From: Bolinopsis microptera
Taxonomy: Eukaryota; Ctenophora; Tentaculata; Lobata; Bolinopsidae
DNA length: 64,000 nt
Assembly: GCF_026151205.1 (NCBI RefSeq)
Contig: NC_087081.1
Span: 3,477,246 to 3,541,245 of the forward strand
Direction of reading: 5' to 3'
Below the pieces are notes generated by a model that made no database searches, had not been told where the DNA came from, and saw nothing but the letters and a program-made list of their open reading frames with translations. This document shows, in pieces, positions 1 through 10,954 of the stretch (position 1 is the stretch's first letter; every line of letters starts with the position of its first letter). Made by a program: the position numbers and the translations under genes.

Positions 1-928
1 ATTTAATTCTACAGACGGAGACGAGACTGAACACAACTACTCTCAATCAGTTGCCCACAAATTGAGCGCTCTTCTTGTCGTTCTCCTGTTTGCTTTGAAC
101 ATGAACATCTAAACTTGTTGCGGACTGCAGGGATGGTTGAACGATAATGCATGACGTTAGAAAAATATGAACTCAAACTTTTAAGCACGCGATATGAATA
201 TTTCATATATATCTATGCATAAATTAGAACGGCCGACCAAGCTGATTTTAAATTTAAAACCCCGCCACCAACGTCCGATTTCTGATAGCTAATTTTTCTA
301 TTTTAGATGCCCAATTTCATTGAAAATTATCGACAAGTAATTTACGTTAACACACTTGTCAAATCCCTTTCACAATTGCAAATCAAAATGTTGTTCTATG
401 TATAATTTTTTAAAAAATTATTTAGCGCCACAAATTGTTTTCTCTATGAATTAGTATAAATGATAAAAATCAGTAGCAGGAGCGATATTAAAATATATTT
501 CGTACGTGACATTTCTATTGCCGATTATAACGAAACCCCTCGATTATTTCTACTTCAATCTTCAATGGCAATTCTCGTAATAACTGCAAGATAGTTTAAT
601 TACATAACTGCAGCTTCCAGAAACAGAATAGCATCCCGTTTCTGTAAGACCCAAAAGTCGGTTCTAGAAAAGGCCGACGATTGCAGTATTATCTCACGGT
701 GTTAGTCATCACATCGTACACAATTTATATAAAGGCTCCATCTAATCAAGAAATGATTAGAATTTGACTACACTTGGTTAGATTTAGTAAACATACTTAC
801 GGCCGAAGCCGACAACTTGTAGTCAGAATGGAAGAGTGGTGACGTAACATAATGTCACAAGGTTCGGTAGGTAAGTCCCCACCAAATATAGCCATAGGTG
901 ACAGTACTTTATCTCAAAGAGTGCTCCA
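1..928. repeat. Segmental duplication, copy 1 (last exon plus 3' flank)
   Basis: Bases 1 to about 535 align with about 50790-51300, and about 541-928 align with about 52555-52926, with scattered substitutions and small indels. Shared landmarks are the stop codon, the text 'cggccgaccaa/gg', the AT-rich flank with 'gatgcccaattt', and the stretch ending 'aaggttcggtaggtaagtc'. Copy 2 has about 1.25 kb extra in the middle (about 51305-52550). Similarity stops at 928, where a Gypsy fragment begins. Apart from the exon no gene is visible here; it is 3' untranslated or intergenic sequence. Confidence 0.8.
15..112 (+). CDS. Last exon of a secreted-protein paralogue (gene start lies outside the window)
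   Basis: A splice acceptor (ctacag, ending at 14) opens an exon that enters in phase 1 and reads one GDET unit, then EHNYSQSVAHKLS, a hydrophobic stretch rich in L and V, and NMNI before the TAA at 110-112. It is almost the same as the last exon of the gene at 48322-50887 (50694-50887), which has seven GDETD units where this one has a single unit. The hydrophobic C-terminus suggests a GPI-attachment or membrane-anchor signal. The upstream exons lie left of the window, so start, length and expression cannot be judged. The matching phase, acceptor and stop make a real paralogous exon more likely than a random ORF. Confidence 0.72.
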
Positions 929-934
929 TTGTTG

Positions 935-2150
935 TAATATACCAGGACTGGGACCTTTGGTTATCTAGAGTAGTCTTTGTACTCAACTTATTGCGAAATC
1001 GACACATGGGTTATTCTAGCAACAGATTGGTGTTTGGTCGTGAGTTAAACACACCGTTAAGCTTGCTAGCTGAGAATCGTAAGGATTTCGAGTTAGAGCC
1101 TATGAAGAATAATGAGTTTTATGTTGAAGCGTACGAGCTGTACAAGATTCTCAAGTTTATCACCAGGAAGGTGAGGGTCCAAGCTGAGCATGATTTTTGC
1201 TTTGCACAGAGATATCACGATACGCACGTTAAGGGACCATTCTTTGAGGAGGGCGAGGAAGGTTTTGTTTTGATAAATTGTCCAAAGCACAAGTTCGGTC
1301 CTCGTAGGGTTGGCCCTTATAAAATCTCCAGAAAGATAAATGATCACTTGTACTGTTTAGATTTGCCTGATGGAGATCAGAAGAAGGTCTTAAAACGGTA
1401 TGTCAGAAACAAATTTTCTGAGAAGCTAGAGACTATAGTCTTACGTTGCCTAAGACTAAGAACAGTGGGGTTGAATTATATTTATAAAGACGGACTCATC
1501 GTAGCGATTTGTGGTTTATTCTGATAGTGATAGTGATAGTGAAGAGGAGAATGATTTTCAACTAAGAAGAGCACCAGTTGTAGCGAAGAGAAGACAAGTT
1601 CATCTGAGGAAGGTTCCTCTGTAGAAGGATGGTGCAGCTAGTATTTATAAGCAACCTAGTTTTAGTTCAACTCCTAGGGCTGTAATTAGACCTGCTCACC
1701 TAGATCTGAATTCTACTAATCCTAGTTTTCGTACTGTAACACCTCTCACACATAACCTTCCCTCAGACGGTAGTGTAGAAAAAGTTGATAATTCTGCAGA
1801 ATTCTTTACTCCAGGTAGAGATCAGAGATCAGCCGATATAGGGCATTATCGAGTCCGGTTGTTAGTGAAGGAACGATAGGTCCTAACAGTTCTATGTCAT
1901 AACTATGATACAGATTACAGAGGGACACGACAATCATGACACAACAGGATCGCTATCTCCTGTGGATCTAAGAAGACAGAGCCCTCCGAGGGAGGAGCGT
2001 AGATATAACACTAGGATACCTGAGGAACGGAAACAACCTGACCGTTTAGGGTACGAGAAAGTAAGTTTGGTCAAGGATCTTTTGAAATTTCTGAACCAGT
2101 ATACGGCAGAATTCATTAGTATCGTGAAGTGTACTTCTACGATCATATAG
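935..2150 (+). pseudogene. Gypsy-type pol 3' fragment (integrase C-terminus)
   Basis: The frame to 1524 contains NLLRNRHMGYSSNRLVFGRE, typical of the integrase segment after the catalytic core, and then FGPRRVGPYKI, the GPY/F module of Ty3/Gypsy integrases. After frame breaks near 1440-1530 an acidic Ser/Asp stretch follows, and around 1990-2060 a tail reading YNTRIPEERKQPDRLGY, a common C-terminal end of Gypsy polyproteins. No protease, RT or RNase H is present, so this is a 5'-truncated, frameshifted relic inserted in the 3' flank of the first paralogue. Both ends are inferred from loss of similarity. Identification to Gypsy is firm; the lineage is not. Confidence 0.75.
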
Positions 2151-2782
2151 AGTTTAGCACTGTACAGGTTTAGACTCTATAATAGATGACGTACGTATAT
2201 TATGCCGTTCAAAACCTTATCTTTCTTGGAATAACACGTGTTATCTTTCAGAACATTACTGATAGGGATAATAGGATATTTACTCTCAACAGGACTCGCT
2301 CAGGGCTGCTTTTGTGACTGAATTTTAGAAACTTTCGAATTTAGTCTGACTTCTTTGTTTGCTTGTCAAGGACGATTTAGAGATTCAGATACATCTCTAT
2401 CTAATGATGAAGACTCAACACCAAAGACTCTACAACTTGGTGCAAAAGGGGAAGTATTGGAAGGATTGTGAAGTCAATTTTAGATTTAATTTTAGGATTT
2501 TGAAGATTTAAATTTAATGCACATATATATAAATAACCAATGCTTTTTATATATGTTTGTATTCGGGAGTTACACATTTTGAGTGTAAGTCGGTTGGATG
2601 GCAGACCAACTGTCAGATCGTTGAGCCATCCGCTCATCTGCACCTAACTTACAGCCAGGCTTGTGGTTGACCTGGTATACATTATATGGATACTTAAGGT
2701 CGATGGTAAACTCCACCTACCCTTTCTGTCTTTTGATGGAGGGTAAAATAAGGCTAACTTATGTAATAGAATAGACGGAAAA
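2151..2782. other. AT-rich stretch, possible LTR of the upstream Gypsy relic
   Basis: No convincing ORF. It follows directly on the end of the Gypsy polyprotein relic, where a 3' LTR would be expected, but no second copy exists in the window to prove it. A hairpin-like word, 'ggatggcagacc...gagccatcc', lies near 2596-2630. Confidence 0.3.
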
Positions 2783-3044
2783 TGTAATGATTGCTTGTGT
2801 AGGCAATAAAACACGTAGACGTTTCTTGAGAACTAGATCAAATCATAAAGGGAACTATAGAACAATCAATAGGTTAGTACATATGAATAATCAATATAAT
2901 ATAATACTACAACAACTTCCCTTTTAAAAGTCTATGATTCCATCTCCCTTCTAACGTAGAAAAAATGTTGCGTCTTACAAATACATACAGTACCATTCGA
3001 AAATCAACTTTATCACCATGTTTCTTATCTATAAAAGACAACTA
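2783..3044 (-). repeat. LTR, distal part (minus-strand Gypsy element)
   Basis: The stretch starting TGTAATGATTGCTTGTG matches 6135-6262 over about 125 bp. Read on the minus strand it ends ...CATTACA, as an LTR should. In the 6135 copy this end is followed by TGGTGTCAGAAG, a plausible primer-binding site. The LTR is interrupted at 3045 by the TTAA palindrome and probably resumes at 4462, ending near 4879. Confidence 0.6.
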
Positions 3045-3048
3045 TTAA

Positions 3049-4457
3049 GGGGAGATACACCAAAAACGTTTTTGCTCCGAACATCGATTTTATTTTATAT
3101 TATGGTTAAATAGACAAAAAGAATAAGATTGCACAGTGCACACCTTCAAAATTTTCTAAAAATTTTCCCTCATCGAGAAAAAAAATATTTTTCTTTTTCG
3201 AAAATTTTTAAAATTTGGAGAAGTCTGTCACTGTAATACCGATAGTTCGGCCATTTTAAAAGTTTTTTAGCTGATTTTTTTACTGAACATTACTTACACT
3301 CCGTACAAGACAACCCTTTAAAAGATTATATAATTAAACAATAAATGACCAAGTTACAGACCGAACAAGGTGAAAAAAGAAAAATTGGGATTTTTGCCTA
3401 CCACCAAGGTTGTACATTTTACCACTCGCCCAGGTCATTAGATATCGCTTCAAAAATTCTTGTGAGTGTAGCTGATGATCATATCAAACTTTTTGGAACA
3501 GGATTTCTCTCAGTTTTGAGTTTTAAGGTATGAAATGTGGCCTTAAACGACTTAGTAAAATTCATCGTAAAAAAGGGCCAAACATGGCAGAATTAAGGCT
3601 TAAAATGCCTATAACTTAAAAAGTATCAGTTTTTTTGAAATAATTTTTACAGAATCGTAATCAGCTTGAGAAGACGAATCTTTTAGTACCAAATAGGTGA
3701 TTTTAGAAGACAAATTGTCTTAAATAATTTTCCAGCTCAAACACAAGGGTCCCCCCTTGTATAAATTTTGTACAAATTGTACACATTCTTTACAAATTTT
3801 GTGTCTTTAACTATTATCAATTTGGTACTAAAAGATTCGTCTTACCAAGCTGATTACGATCCTGTAAAAATTATTTCAAAAAAACTGATACTTTTTGAGT
3901 TATAGGCATTTTAAGCCTTAAATCTGCCATGTCTGGCCCTTTTTTACGATGAATTTTACTAAGTCGTTTAGGCCACATTTCATACCTTAAAACTCAAAAC
4001 TGAAAGAAATCCTACTCCAAAAAGTTTGATATGATCATCAGCTACACTCACAAGAATTTTTGAAGCGATATCTGATGACCTGGGCGAGTGGTAAAATGTA
4101 CAACTTTGGTGGTAGGCAAAAATCCCAATTTTTCTTTTTTCACCTTGTTTGGTCTGTAACTTGGTCATTTATTATTCAAATATATAATCTTTTAAAGGGT
4201 TCTCTTGTACGGAGTGTAAGTAATGTTCAGTAAAAAAATCAGCTAAAAAACTTTTAAAATGGCTGAACTATCGGTATTACAGTGACAGACTTCTCCAAAT
4301 TTTAAAAATTTTCGAAAAAGAAAAATATTTTTTTTCTCGATGAGGGAATATTTTTAGAAAATTTTGAAGGTGTGCAATCATATTCTTTTTGTCTATTTAA
4401 CCATAATATAAAATAAAATCGATGTTCGGAGCAAAAACGTTTTTGGTGTATCTCCCC
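3049..4457. mobile_element. 1.41 kb palindromic foldback element with TTAA target duplication
   Basis: The ends are GGGGAGATACACCAAAAACG and its exact complement, flanked on both sides by TTAA (3045-3048 and 4458-4461). Two arms of about 650 bp face each other across a spacer of about 110 bp near 3700-3815. TTAA target choice is known for piggyBac and Kolobok transposases; no transposase is encoded here, so this is a non-autonomous element. The arms differ by scattered substitutions and an indel near 3130. The same 62-codon reading frame occurs in both arms (3345-3533 plus, 3980-4168 minus) only because the arms mirror each other. It sits inside the LTR of the neighbouring Gypsy relic. Confidence 0.85.
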
Positions 4458-4461
4458 TTAA

Positions 4462-4879
4462 CCCTTTCTGACAAATATAAAATATAACTGTGAAAGAACT
4501 GCGATAAAACAATTGATCAATGTCTATTACACTCAAATCCACTGATTCTTACTGATAAGGCATTAACCGGCTTATCTACATCTACAATAATTCTAAAATG
4601 TGATACACTCTAAACACCCGAATGTAAATAAAATTTTCAAGTACTATAAATTTAATTGTAAATCGTGAAACTCTCTGATATTAAGATATTATAACTGCAT
4701 GAAAATCTGAATAATTGTTATAAAATCGGAATTGCAAATCGTATAAAACTCTGGTAGAATAAATTAGAAATAAAATATGCCTGAAAATCTGAATAAGTTA
4801 TAAATCTGAATTACAAATCTTATAAAACTCTGTGAGAATAAAGTAAAATTATCAATCTTTATAAAACAATTAACTAACA
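4462..4879 (-). repeat. LTR, proximal part after the palindrome (inferred)
   Basis: AT-rich sequence between the palindrome and the end of the integrase relic. If the palindrome at 3049-4457 is an insertion, 2783-3048 plus 4462-4879 make one LTR of roughly 690 bp, ending in CA near 4879. No second full copy is present to confirm the inner boundary. Short related words recur within it ('tgaaaatctgaataa', 'gaaatctgaat', 'aaaactctg'). Confidence 0.4.
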
Positions 4880-4890
4880 TTGGCTGTAAA

Positions 4891-5560
4891 CTAAGCCTCA
4901 ATATTTAGTTCAACTTTAATGGGCCACAGGATTACCATAAAACTCTGGTTTCCTGGTCGATCGCTGTGAGCGGCGCAGGGGGGCCTGGGGTTGAGGGATA
5001 CAGGAACAATCGCCGGGTTCGGTAGGGTTGGTTTAGTAACCGTACTTGGTGTGGCAACTTGGTTTTCAGGTAAATCTATATCATATTTCATCTCATTACT
5101 AGCTCTATCGTGTAACATAAGTCTTCGGTTTCTGTTTACTAAGTTGCCAAACTTTTTTTGCAGGGTGTATGAGCGATCAGGGTTGCGAACTGACTCCTTG
5201 GCTGGGTGCCAATTTCAGTATCCATTAAAGTTTTTAAACTGCACTAAGTCACCTTCTTTAAACTCTCTTCTTACCTCATTTCTTACGTGTCTGTTATAAA
5301 AATCACTTGATTTCTCCTGCCTGCACTTTAATATCTTCCTGTTATCAATATCACTATCAGTTGTTAAGTTTAACATCGGTAAGTTAGTTCTTAGCTTACG
5401 ATTAAAAAATAACATGGCAGGGCTTGACAGTTTACTATCTAGGGATGTAGTCCTATATATTAGTAAAGCTTTCTTAAAATCACTGCCATCTGCAGCACAC
5501 TTTCTTAACATGTTTTTGATACGTCGAATGCTTCTTTCACTCTGCTCATTCGATTGCGGG
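4891..5560 (-). pseudogene. Gypsy integrase C-terminal relic
   Basis: On the minus strand, from about 5560, the frame reads PQSNEQSERSIRRIKNML, the integrase motif around the catalytic glutamate. It continues with ALLIYRTT, SSPAMLFFNRKLRTNLP and an HPAK/acidic tail to a stop near 4891. This is the usual end of Gypsy integrase. The text is continuous with a gag relic on its 5' side, so protease, RT, RNase H and the first part of integrase are missing. Frame breaks near 5210 and 5120 confirm decay. Confidence 0.7.
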
Positions 5561-6088
5561 TACCTAGCAGAATGTTAAGAATGTTCTCTAATGTTAGTGT
5601 TCTCTCTCTCATAAGTTTGCCTCGTGTCTGCTCGTCATACAGTCCAACCATCAACCGATCCTTGACGAATTCGCTCGTGATATCATGATATACTGCTGCT
5701 GTGGCACCTTCTGCAGCCTTGCAAAGAAACCTAAAACTGCATTTCACAGCTAAGTCCAACAATCTGTTAACAAAATCCTCACCACTTTCTAGGCTTCCTC
5801 CTGATACATGGAATAGAACTGGTGTCTGTACGTTAAAGTACTGACGGATGGTCTGTGGTATGATTCCAACGTCTTGACCAGATTGACATAGCTGCTTCTG
5901 CACTATATAAAGTTTTTGATCGTGCCGCTGGCTTCCTCGCCTATTACTGTTTTTAGGATAGCAAGCTTCCTCGGTGCTGAGCAGTCCTCTCCAATGGTGG
6001 CAGTGATAAAATCATATACCTTCTCTAACCACTCCACAATGGAATTTCCAACTTTATAGGGACCGATTGTGATTGTTACTGAGCTCAT
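5505..6088 (-). pseudogene. LTR-retrotransposon gag relic
   Basis: The likely start is ATG 6088-6086 (MSSVTITIGPYKVG), 47 bases after the LTR end. The frame carries a capsid-like helical region: VEWLEKVYDFITATIGED, then after a frameshift near 5903 GEDFVNRLLDLAVKC and VKDRLMVGLYDEQTRGKL, typical of retrotransposon gag ('D.F..GL...') proteins. It runs into integrase sequence at about 5550 with no protease or RT between them. The element is therefore an internally deleted, non-autonomous derivative. There is no nucleocapsid zinc knuckle. Confidence 0.65.
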
Positions 6089-6134
6089 GATACTGGTAAC
6101 CTTGAAAATTGAGTACTGTTTACTTCTGACACCA
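6089..6134 (-). other. Primer-binding site and leader of the Gypsy relic
   Basis: Immediately after the LTR end (minus strand ...CATTACA) comes TGGTGTCAGAAG, which has the position and form of a tRNA primer-binding site, followed by a short leader to the gag ATG at 6088. Confidence 0.5.
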
Positions 6135-6262
6135 TGTAATGATTGCTTGTGTAGGTAATAAAACACGTAGACGATTCTTGAGAACTAGATCAAATCATAA
6201 AGGGGCCTATAGAACAATCAATAGGTTAGTACATATGAATAATCAATATAATATAATTCTTG
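6135..6262 (-). repeat. 5' LTR of the Gypsy relic, truncated
   Basis: About 125 bp match 2783-2910 nearly base for base, then the LTR is cut where a 77-bp LINE 3' end begins. The gag-integrase relic lies between the two LTR copies in the expected minus-strand orientation. Confidence 0.6.
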
Positions 6263-6335
6263 TATAGCCAAGACGAGTCCGTTAGTGTTCTCTCTGGTAA
6301 TTTCATGTTTAATCCTGTTTAATCCTGTTTAATCC
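6259..6335 (+). mobile_element. Extremely 5'-truncated LINE 3' end (77 bp)
   Basis: Nearly identical to 37977-38053, the very 3' end of the LINE that encodes the RT fragment at 36181-37832. Both end in three copies of the decamer TTTAATCCTG or its remnant. LINEs with short tandem tails often leave such tiny copies by abortive target-primed reverse transcription. It sits at the break in the LTR. Confidence 0.6.
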
Positions 6336-7046
6336 AGGGTGGGCCAAAAGTCAGTTGGCATACGTTGGCCCTAATAGCTCAGTCACTGAGTGCCCAATTG
6401 AAATAATTCTTTCTGGTATATAAATACTACAACAGAAAACTTTATAGATTATTTACGGAAAGACATTAATATCTGACCTCTGCAGGGGTTGAAAAATATT
6501 TTCAAACTCTCTCCCGCAGGTCCAAATCTAATTTTCCAGGTAATAACCAAATTCCAACTGCTCTCTACTTTATAAAAACAGCGTACTATAAAGTATAAGT
6601 TTCCTGGTCATTAATCCATTTCTTCGATAAATTGATTCTACATATTTTTATAATCTAATATTCGAGCAAGGTACATGTCTCCTGAATTCTTGAATGATGT
6701 TCCTGCAAATCTTTTCCTGGATCAAAAAACACATATCTTCGCTGTGACGCACGAAAATTTCTGTCGATTCATAATTATTAACTGCATTAAGGAAGTGAAA
6801 AATTTCATATACAACAGAAATCAGGATACGTCGCGTCCCTACCACTTAAGCACTTATCCAATCCGGTCTGGTTTCATTTCCAATATCTGCCGAGCCTGAC
6901 TCAGTATCTGTTGTTAGCGAGCGCTAAGCGGCGTTAGCGAGTGCTTTTGTCAGTAGGTACTATAATAGGTACAATAGACGAGAAGTATATGTTAAATCCA
7001 TTAGCATTAGCAATCTCACGGCGTTCTGTTACACTTTTACCATTTA
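6336..7046. other. Unassigned AT-rich stretch
   Basis: Only short ORFs with no recognisable similarity. A short repeat 'gttagcgag(c/t)gc' occurs near 6914-6944. No repeat shared with other parts of the window was found. Confidence 0.4.
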
Positions 7047-8306
7047 CCCCACCGCCAAACGGTGCCCGCGGGACAGCCACGCCAATATTTGGTCTAAATT
7101 AGGCCCAATTTAGCCAAATACCCTGAACATGCCCAAAACCCAGATTTAATGTGCTCTACTTGTAGCTAGTGGTCCCTTGAACAAATATATGCATTTTCAT
7201 CAAGATTGGGCAAAAAATGACTGAGTTATAAGCCAAAAACCATATGACCATATTTGGGCATACGCACCAAATTTGATCGATTTTGGCCCATAAATTGGTA
7301 AATATCAATATTTTTGAATGAAACCAACTTTATATGAAAGGTGAGCTTATACTACACATTCTCTGTGATTATCAGCTCAGTATCTACCTAACTGTGGATT
7401 CTGTGTTCAAATAATCACAAAAAATGAACAAAATCGTCCATATCTCAGTACGCGATATTTGCAAAACTGATTTCGCTCAAAACAATAGAACTGAATAGGG
7501 TTTCAATATTTTTACATGAAATTTTCAGAATCAACGTAGAATCGCATTTCGACCTTATCTCTTGTATTGAAATTTTGAGTTAGGCCTTTAAAAAAATTTG
7601 GCGGCCAAAATCTGAAAAATGCCTGGCAAATTTTGGAATTTGGCCGTCAAATTTTTTTAAAGGCCTAACTCAAAATTTCAATACAAGAGATAAGGTCGAA
7701 ATGCGATTCTACGTTGATTCTGAAAATTTCATGTAAAAATATTGAAACCCTATTGAGTTCTATTGTTTTGAGCGAAATCAGTTTTGCAAATATTGCGAAC
7801 TGAGATATGGACGATTTTGTTCATTTTTTGTGATTATTTGAACACAGTATCCACAGTTAGGTAGATACTGAGCTGATAATCATAGAGAATGTGTAGTATA
7901 AACTTACCTTTCATATAAAGTTGATTTCATTCAAAAATATTGATATTTGACCAATTTATGGGCCAAAATCGATCAAATTCGGTGCGTATGCCCAAATATG
8001 GTCATATGGTTTTTGGCTCATAACTCAGTCATTTTTTGCCCAATCTTGATGAAAATTCATATACTTATTCAAGGGACCACTAGCTACAAGTAAAGCACAT
8101 TAAATCTGGGTTTTGGGCATGTTCAGGGTATTTGGTTAAATTGGGCCTAATTTGAACCAAATATGGGCGTGGCTGCCCCGCGGGCACCGTTTGGCGGTTG
8201 GGGTCGGAGACCCCCTCAAAAGTTCGGTCACCGGTTCTAGTTTGTTGGTCAACTGCTATCTCGAAACCAAGTTTCACAAAAAAATCAGGATGAACCCCCC
8301 CCCCCC
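7047..8306. mobile_element. 1.2 kb palindromic foldback element, second family
   Basis: The arms run from about 7047 to 7620 and from about 7640 to 8205, mirrored around the sequence near 7625 ('ggcggccaaaatctg...ggccgtcaaa'). The outer end shared by both arms is CCGCCAAACGGTGCCCGCGG. The right arm goes on for another 100 bases to a poly-C run (8287-8304); the left arm lacks this tip. A third arm lies at 63063-63765 and includes the same tip and poly-G run, showing that this is a family and where its true end is. No transposase ORF. Confidence 0.8.
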
Positions 8307-8549
8307 CTTATGAATGATGCTTTTGGATTTTTTTTGGATTTGCTCCTGAGTTCATTTATCAGTTCCCAGGTTTTTAAATATTTCCTTTAACAATTTAATT
8401 TTTTTACCATAGTGGGTTTTTTTTCGCAGATTTCATAGTTTTCTTTAAGACAGAGCGATACTCCGATCTAATTGAGTAATACGGCCGCGGTTTCGACTCA
8501 GCGAATTCATACTTTTTCATTGTTTTACCTTTTGCACCGTTTATTATAC

Positions 8550-8812
8550 TTTGTTGACTTTTTCCGCCAAGAGACCCTTGAAAACATCATATACTAGTAG
8601 AGGTTTCTGTGCCTCCGGCAGACCAAGGAGAACCTTTCCGTCGTTAAGTTATCATATTTGTCATATTTTGGACAAAAAGTTCCAATTTTTGAAAAAATTC
8701 AACGGACTTTAACTTGGACGGACTTAAATAAACAGACTTTATTTGAAAGGACATTGAGATGAACGTTATAACCTCCAGCGTTCAATTAAGTTCCGATAAG
8801 GTAATTAGATTT
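8550..8812. repeat. CGGAC-motif element, copy 1
   Basis: Homologous to 47890-48205: shared 'gttgactttttccgcca', 'catatactagtagag', 'gtgcctccggcagaccaagga', 'attcaacggactttaacttg' and the end 'ccgataagg'. The last 110 bases repeat the word GGAC(A/T)TTAA or GGACTTTA several times, a subterminal repeat pattern typical of transposon ends. No ORF of note. Confidence 0.65.
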
Positions 8813-8929
8813 TTTAAGTCTCTCACTGATTGCCTTACCTGAACAGATGATACTCTTTAAATATTTGTTTCAAATATTACTGGGGACCCGCGTCGACGAG
8901 TCCAATTGTCGGTGCACGTCCTGTGGTAG

Positions 8930-9600
8930 GTTAAAAACCTATAAACCTTACCGGACTTCATTTAAGCGGACATTAATTGGAATTTGGACGCTGGAGGACC
9001 TAGCGTTTATTTTAATGTCTGTTCAAATAAATTCGGTCCGTTTAATGTCCGTCCAAGTCGAAGTCTTTTCAATTTTTTCCCTAAAAAAGTCGTTTTAGTT
9101 TTTATTTATAATATTATGTCAATGCTGAAAGCTGCAAGTGCAGATTGGTTCTTCGGAAAAACTTCATTCGTAACCAGGAGAATAGGAAGTATTTAGCGAT
9201 TCCATGAAATAGCACGATATCAGACAGCAAATAGACGGTACGGGGTGCTCCCAAGCTATAGACGGTAATTTCCGAGTACAGAGTAAGTGATACGGTAAAT
9301 GATGGCCTGATGGCGTTCCTTTCCAATTATTCAATCAGACAGTTCTAGTATAGCCTTCTGAAGCAACCCACAAGTGAGCCAGAAATGAGGTTAACTTATT
9401 TTATTCCTGTTGTGAGCCTAATGATCATTATGAAAGTCTGGAAATATAGATCAACTTTGTAAAAACATTACACAAACGCCCAAAAAAATGAGACATATTT
9501 GGGTTTTTTAATGATTTTTTAATGCTTTCAAGCGTTCATCTTAATGTCCGTTTAAAATTATGTCCTCTCATGCAATGTCCGGTCAAATAACGTACGATAA
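8930..9600. repeat. CGGAC-motif element termini, copies 2 and 3
   Basis: At 8949-9060 the motif occurs in both directions (ttaccggacttcattt, agcggacattaattgg, tttaatgtccgtccaagt). At 9530-9598 'tcttaatgtccgttt' and 'caatgtccggtcaaataacgtacgataa' form an end that is the reverse complement of the one at 20878-20985. The sequence between holds no recognisable coding region. Confidence 0.5.
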
Positions 9601-10439
9601 AGTAGAACTAGATTCCAGCTGATTTGTTTAGAATTAGATACAAATACAGATTGTCACCCTCGGCCTCATCGTCATTTCATTTAGCGAAAGCCCCGATACA
9701 GCCGCGCAGTCTTGCGCGGCGGGCCTGCAACGTGAGGCAAGTGGGAGCGACAAAGTACAAATTGTGTACAATATGTTGTATATTACGAGACGTTTACAAT
9801 TCTACATGTACCTATGATTTTACGTTAGGTCGAAGTTATACAATCATGATAGGTAGTGCGCCATCGACAGTGAGCCGCGCGTGCCGACTGTAGGATGGTT
9901 TTTTAGCGCTATTTTCGGCCAGCACAATTTTCTTCAAACAAATAGATATTGAGTATCCTTCCCGACCTCCAATTGCAACAAAAATTGGTAAGCTTACTCA
10001 TAAACTTACAAGGACAGTGTCCGAAAAATTTAAAGCATATCCAACCATCAGAAATTATGTTACAGCTAAAAGTAGCGTATTTTGCCCCATTTTGATCACT
10101 ATATCAACTCCGATATCCACCAAATTTTTCGGACAGTTGTGCAAGCCCTATTGGAAGGTCGTCGCCAATTTTCAGAATGATCTCATTCAAGGAACTGAAG
10201 ATATATCCGAATAATACGACAAAATACGACAAAAATCAACGAATTTGGTCAAATTACGCGACTTTTACAGCTACTTTTGCTCCAAAAACCGCGCACCATC
10301 AAATATGGCACCTAGGCAAAACTCACTGATCTTTCCAAAAAGGTATGACAAATTTGGTATTGTGAAAATTCTCACAGCCTCTAGAAAACTGTAGTACAAA
10401 AATTTTTAAAATCCGAGCAAGTTTATTTTTATCGTGCAC
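9601..10439. other. Unassigned stretch with a GC hairpin
   Basis: GCCGCGCA-gtct-TGCGCGGC at 9701-9720 forms a strong hairpin; its surroundings ('gataca', 'ggcgggcctgcaacgt') resemble 62728-62785. Otherwise there are only short, unconvincing ORFs. Confidence 0.4.
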
Positions 10440-10954
10440 CTCCTAATTGCTAATCATGATAATGATACGAGCAACGTTTAAAATTAAACAGCGTTTTAAC
10501 GTTGTATTTAATTTTAGATTGTGAATAAAAAGTTCTTAAACGTTCTAATACTATAAGCCAACGTTGGTTAAAGGTTTATTTTTTAACGTTGCATGATGTT
10601 TATCATTATGACTTTACCGATATAAGTGTCGTTGAAAATTCCACTGAATTTTAACGTTGTACGTAATTACACACGAAACGTTTTTAAACGTTAAATAGCT
10701 AACGTTGGTTAATTTTAAATGTTCTCTTTTTTAACGTTGTGAGACGTTTATGCTTTTACGTTTAATTGCAGTTATCTTATCAACTATAAGCAACGTTGAA
10801 AATTGAACTACATTTTAACGTTGTATGTAAATTACATATAAAATGTTCTAAAACGTTAAATAGCTAACGTTGGTTAAAGCTTTTCTTTTTAACGTTGCGA
10901 AACGTTTATGCTTTTACGTTTAATTGCAGTTATTTTATTAACTATAAGCAACGT
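10440..10954. repeat. AACGTT tandem repeat, period about 165 bp, left part
   Basis: Three tandem copies, each with 'ttttaacgttgta(t/c)gtaa', 'aaacgttaaatagctaacgttggtta' and 'tttttaacgttg(c/t)gaaacgtttatgctttta'. Within each unit the hexamer AACGTT recurs four or five times. The array is interrupted at 10955 by a TIR insertion and resumes at 13173. Confidence 0.8.

Noticed and set aside
3345..4168. A 62-codon ORF found twice with high identity, suggesting a conserved small protein
   Set aside because: The two copies are mirror images within the arms of one palindrome, so identity reflects the inverted repeat and not selection.
8080..8277. Short ORF with PYLVQIRPNLTKYPEHAQ
   Set aside because: Lies in a palindrome arm, and the arm at 63063 does not keep the frame.
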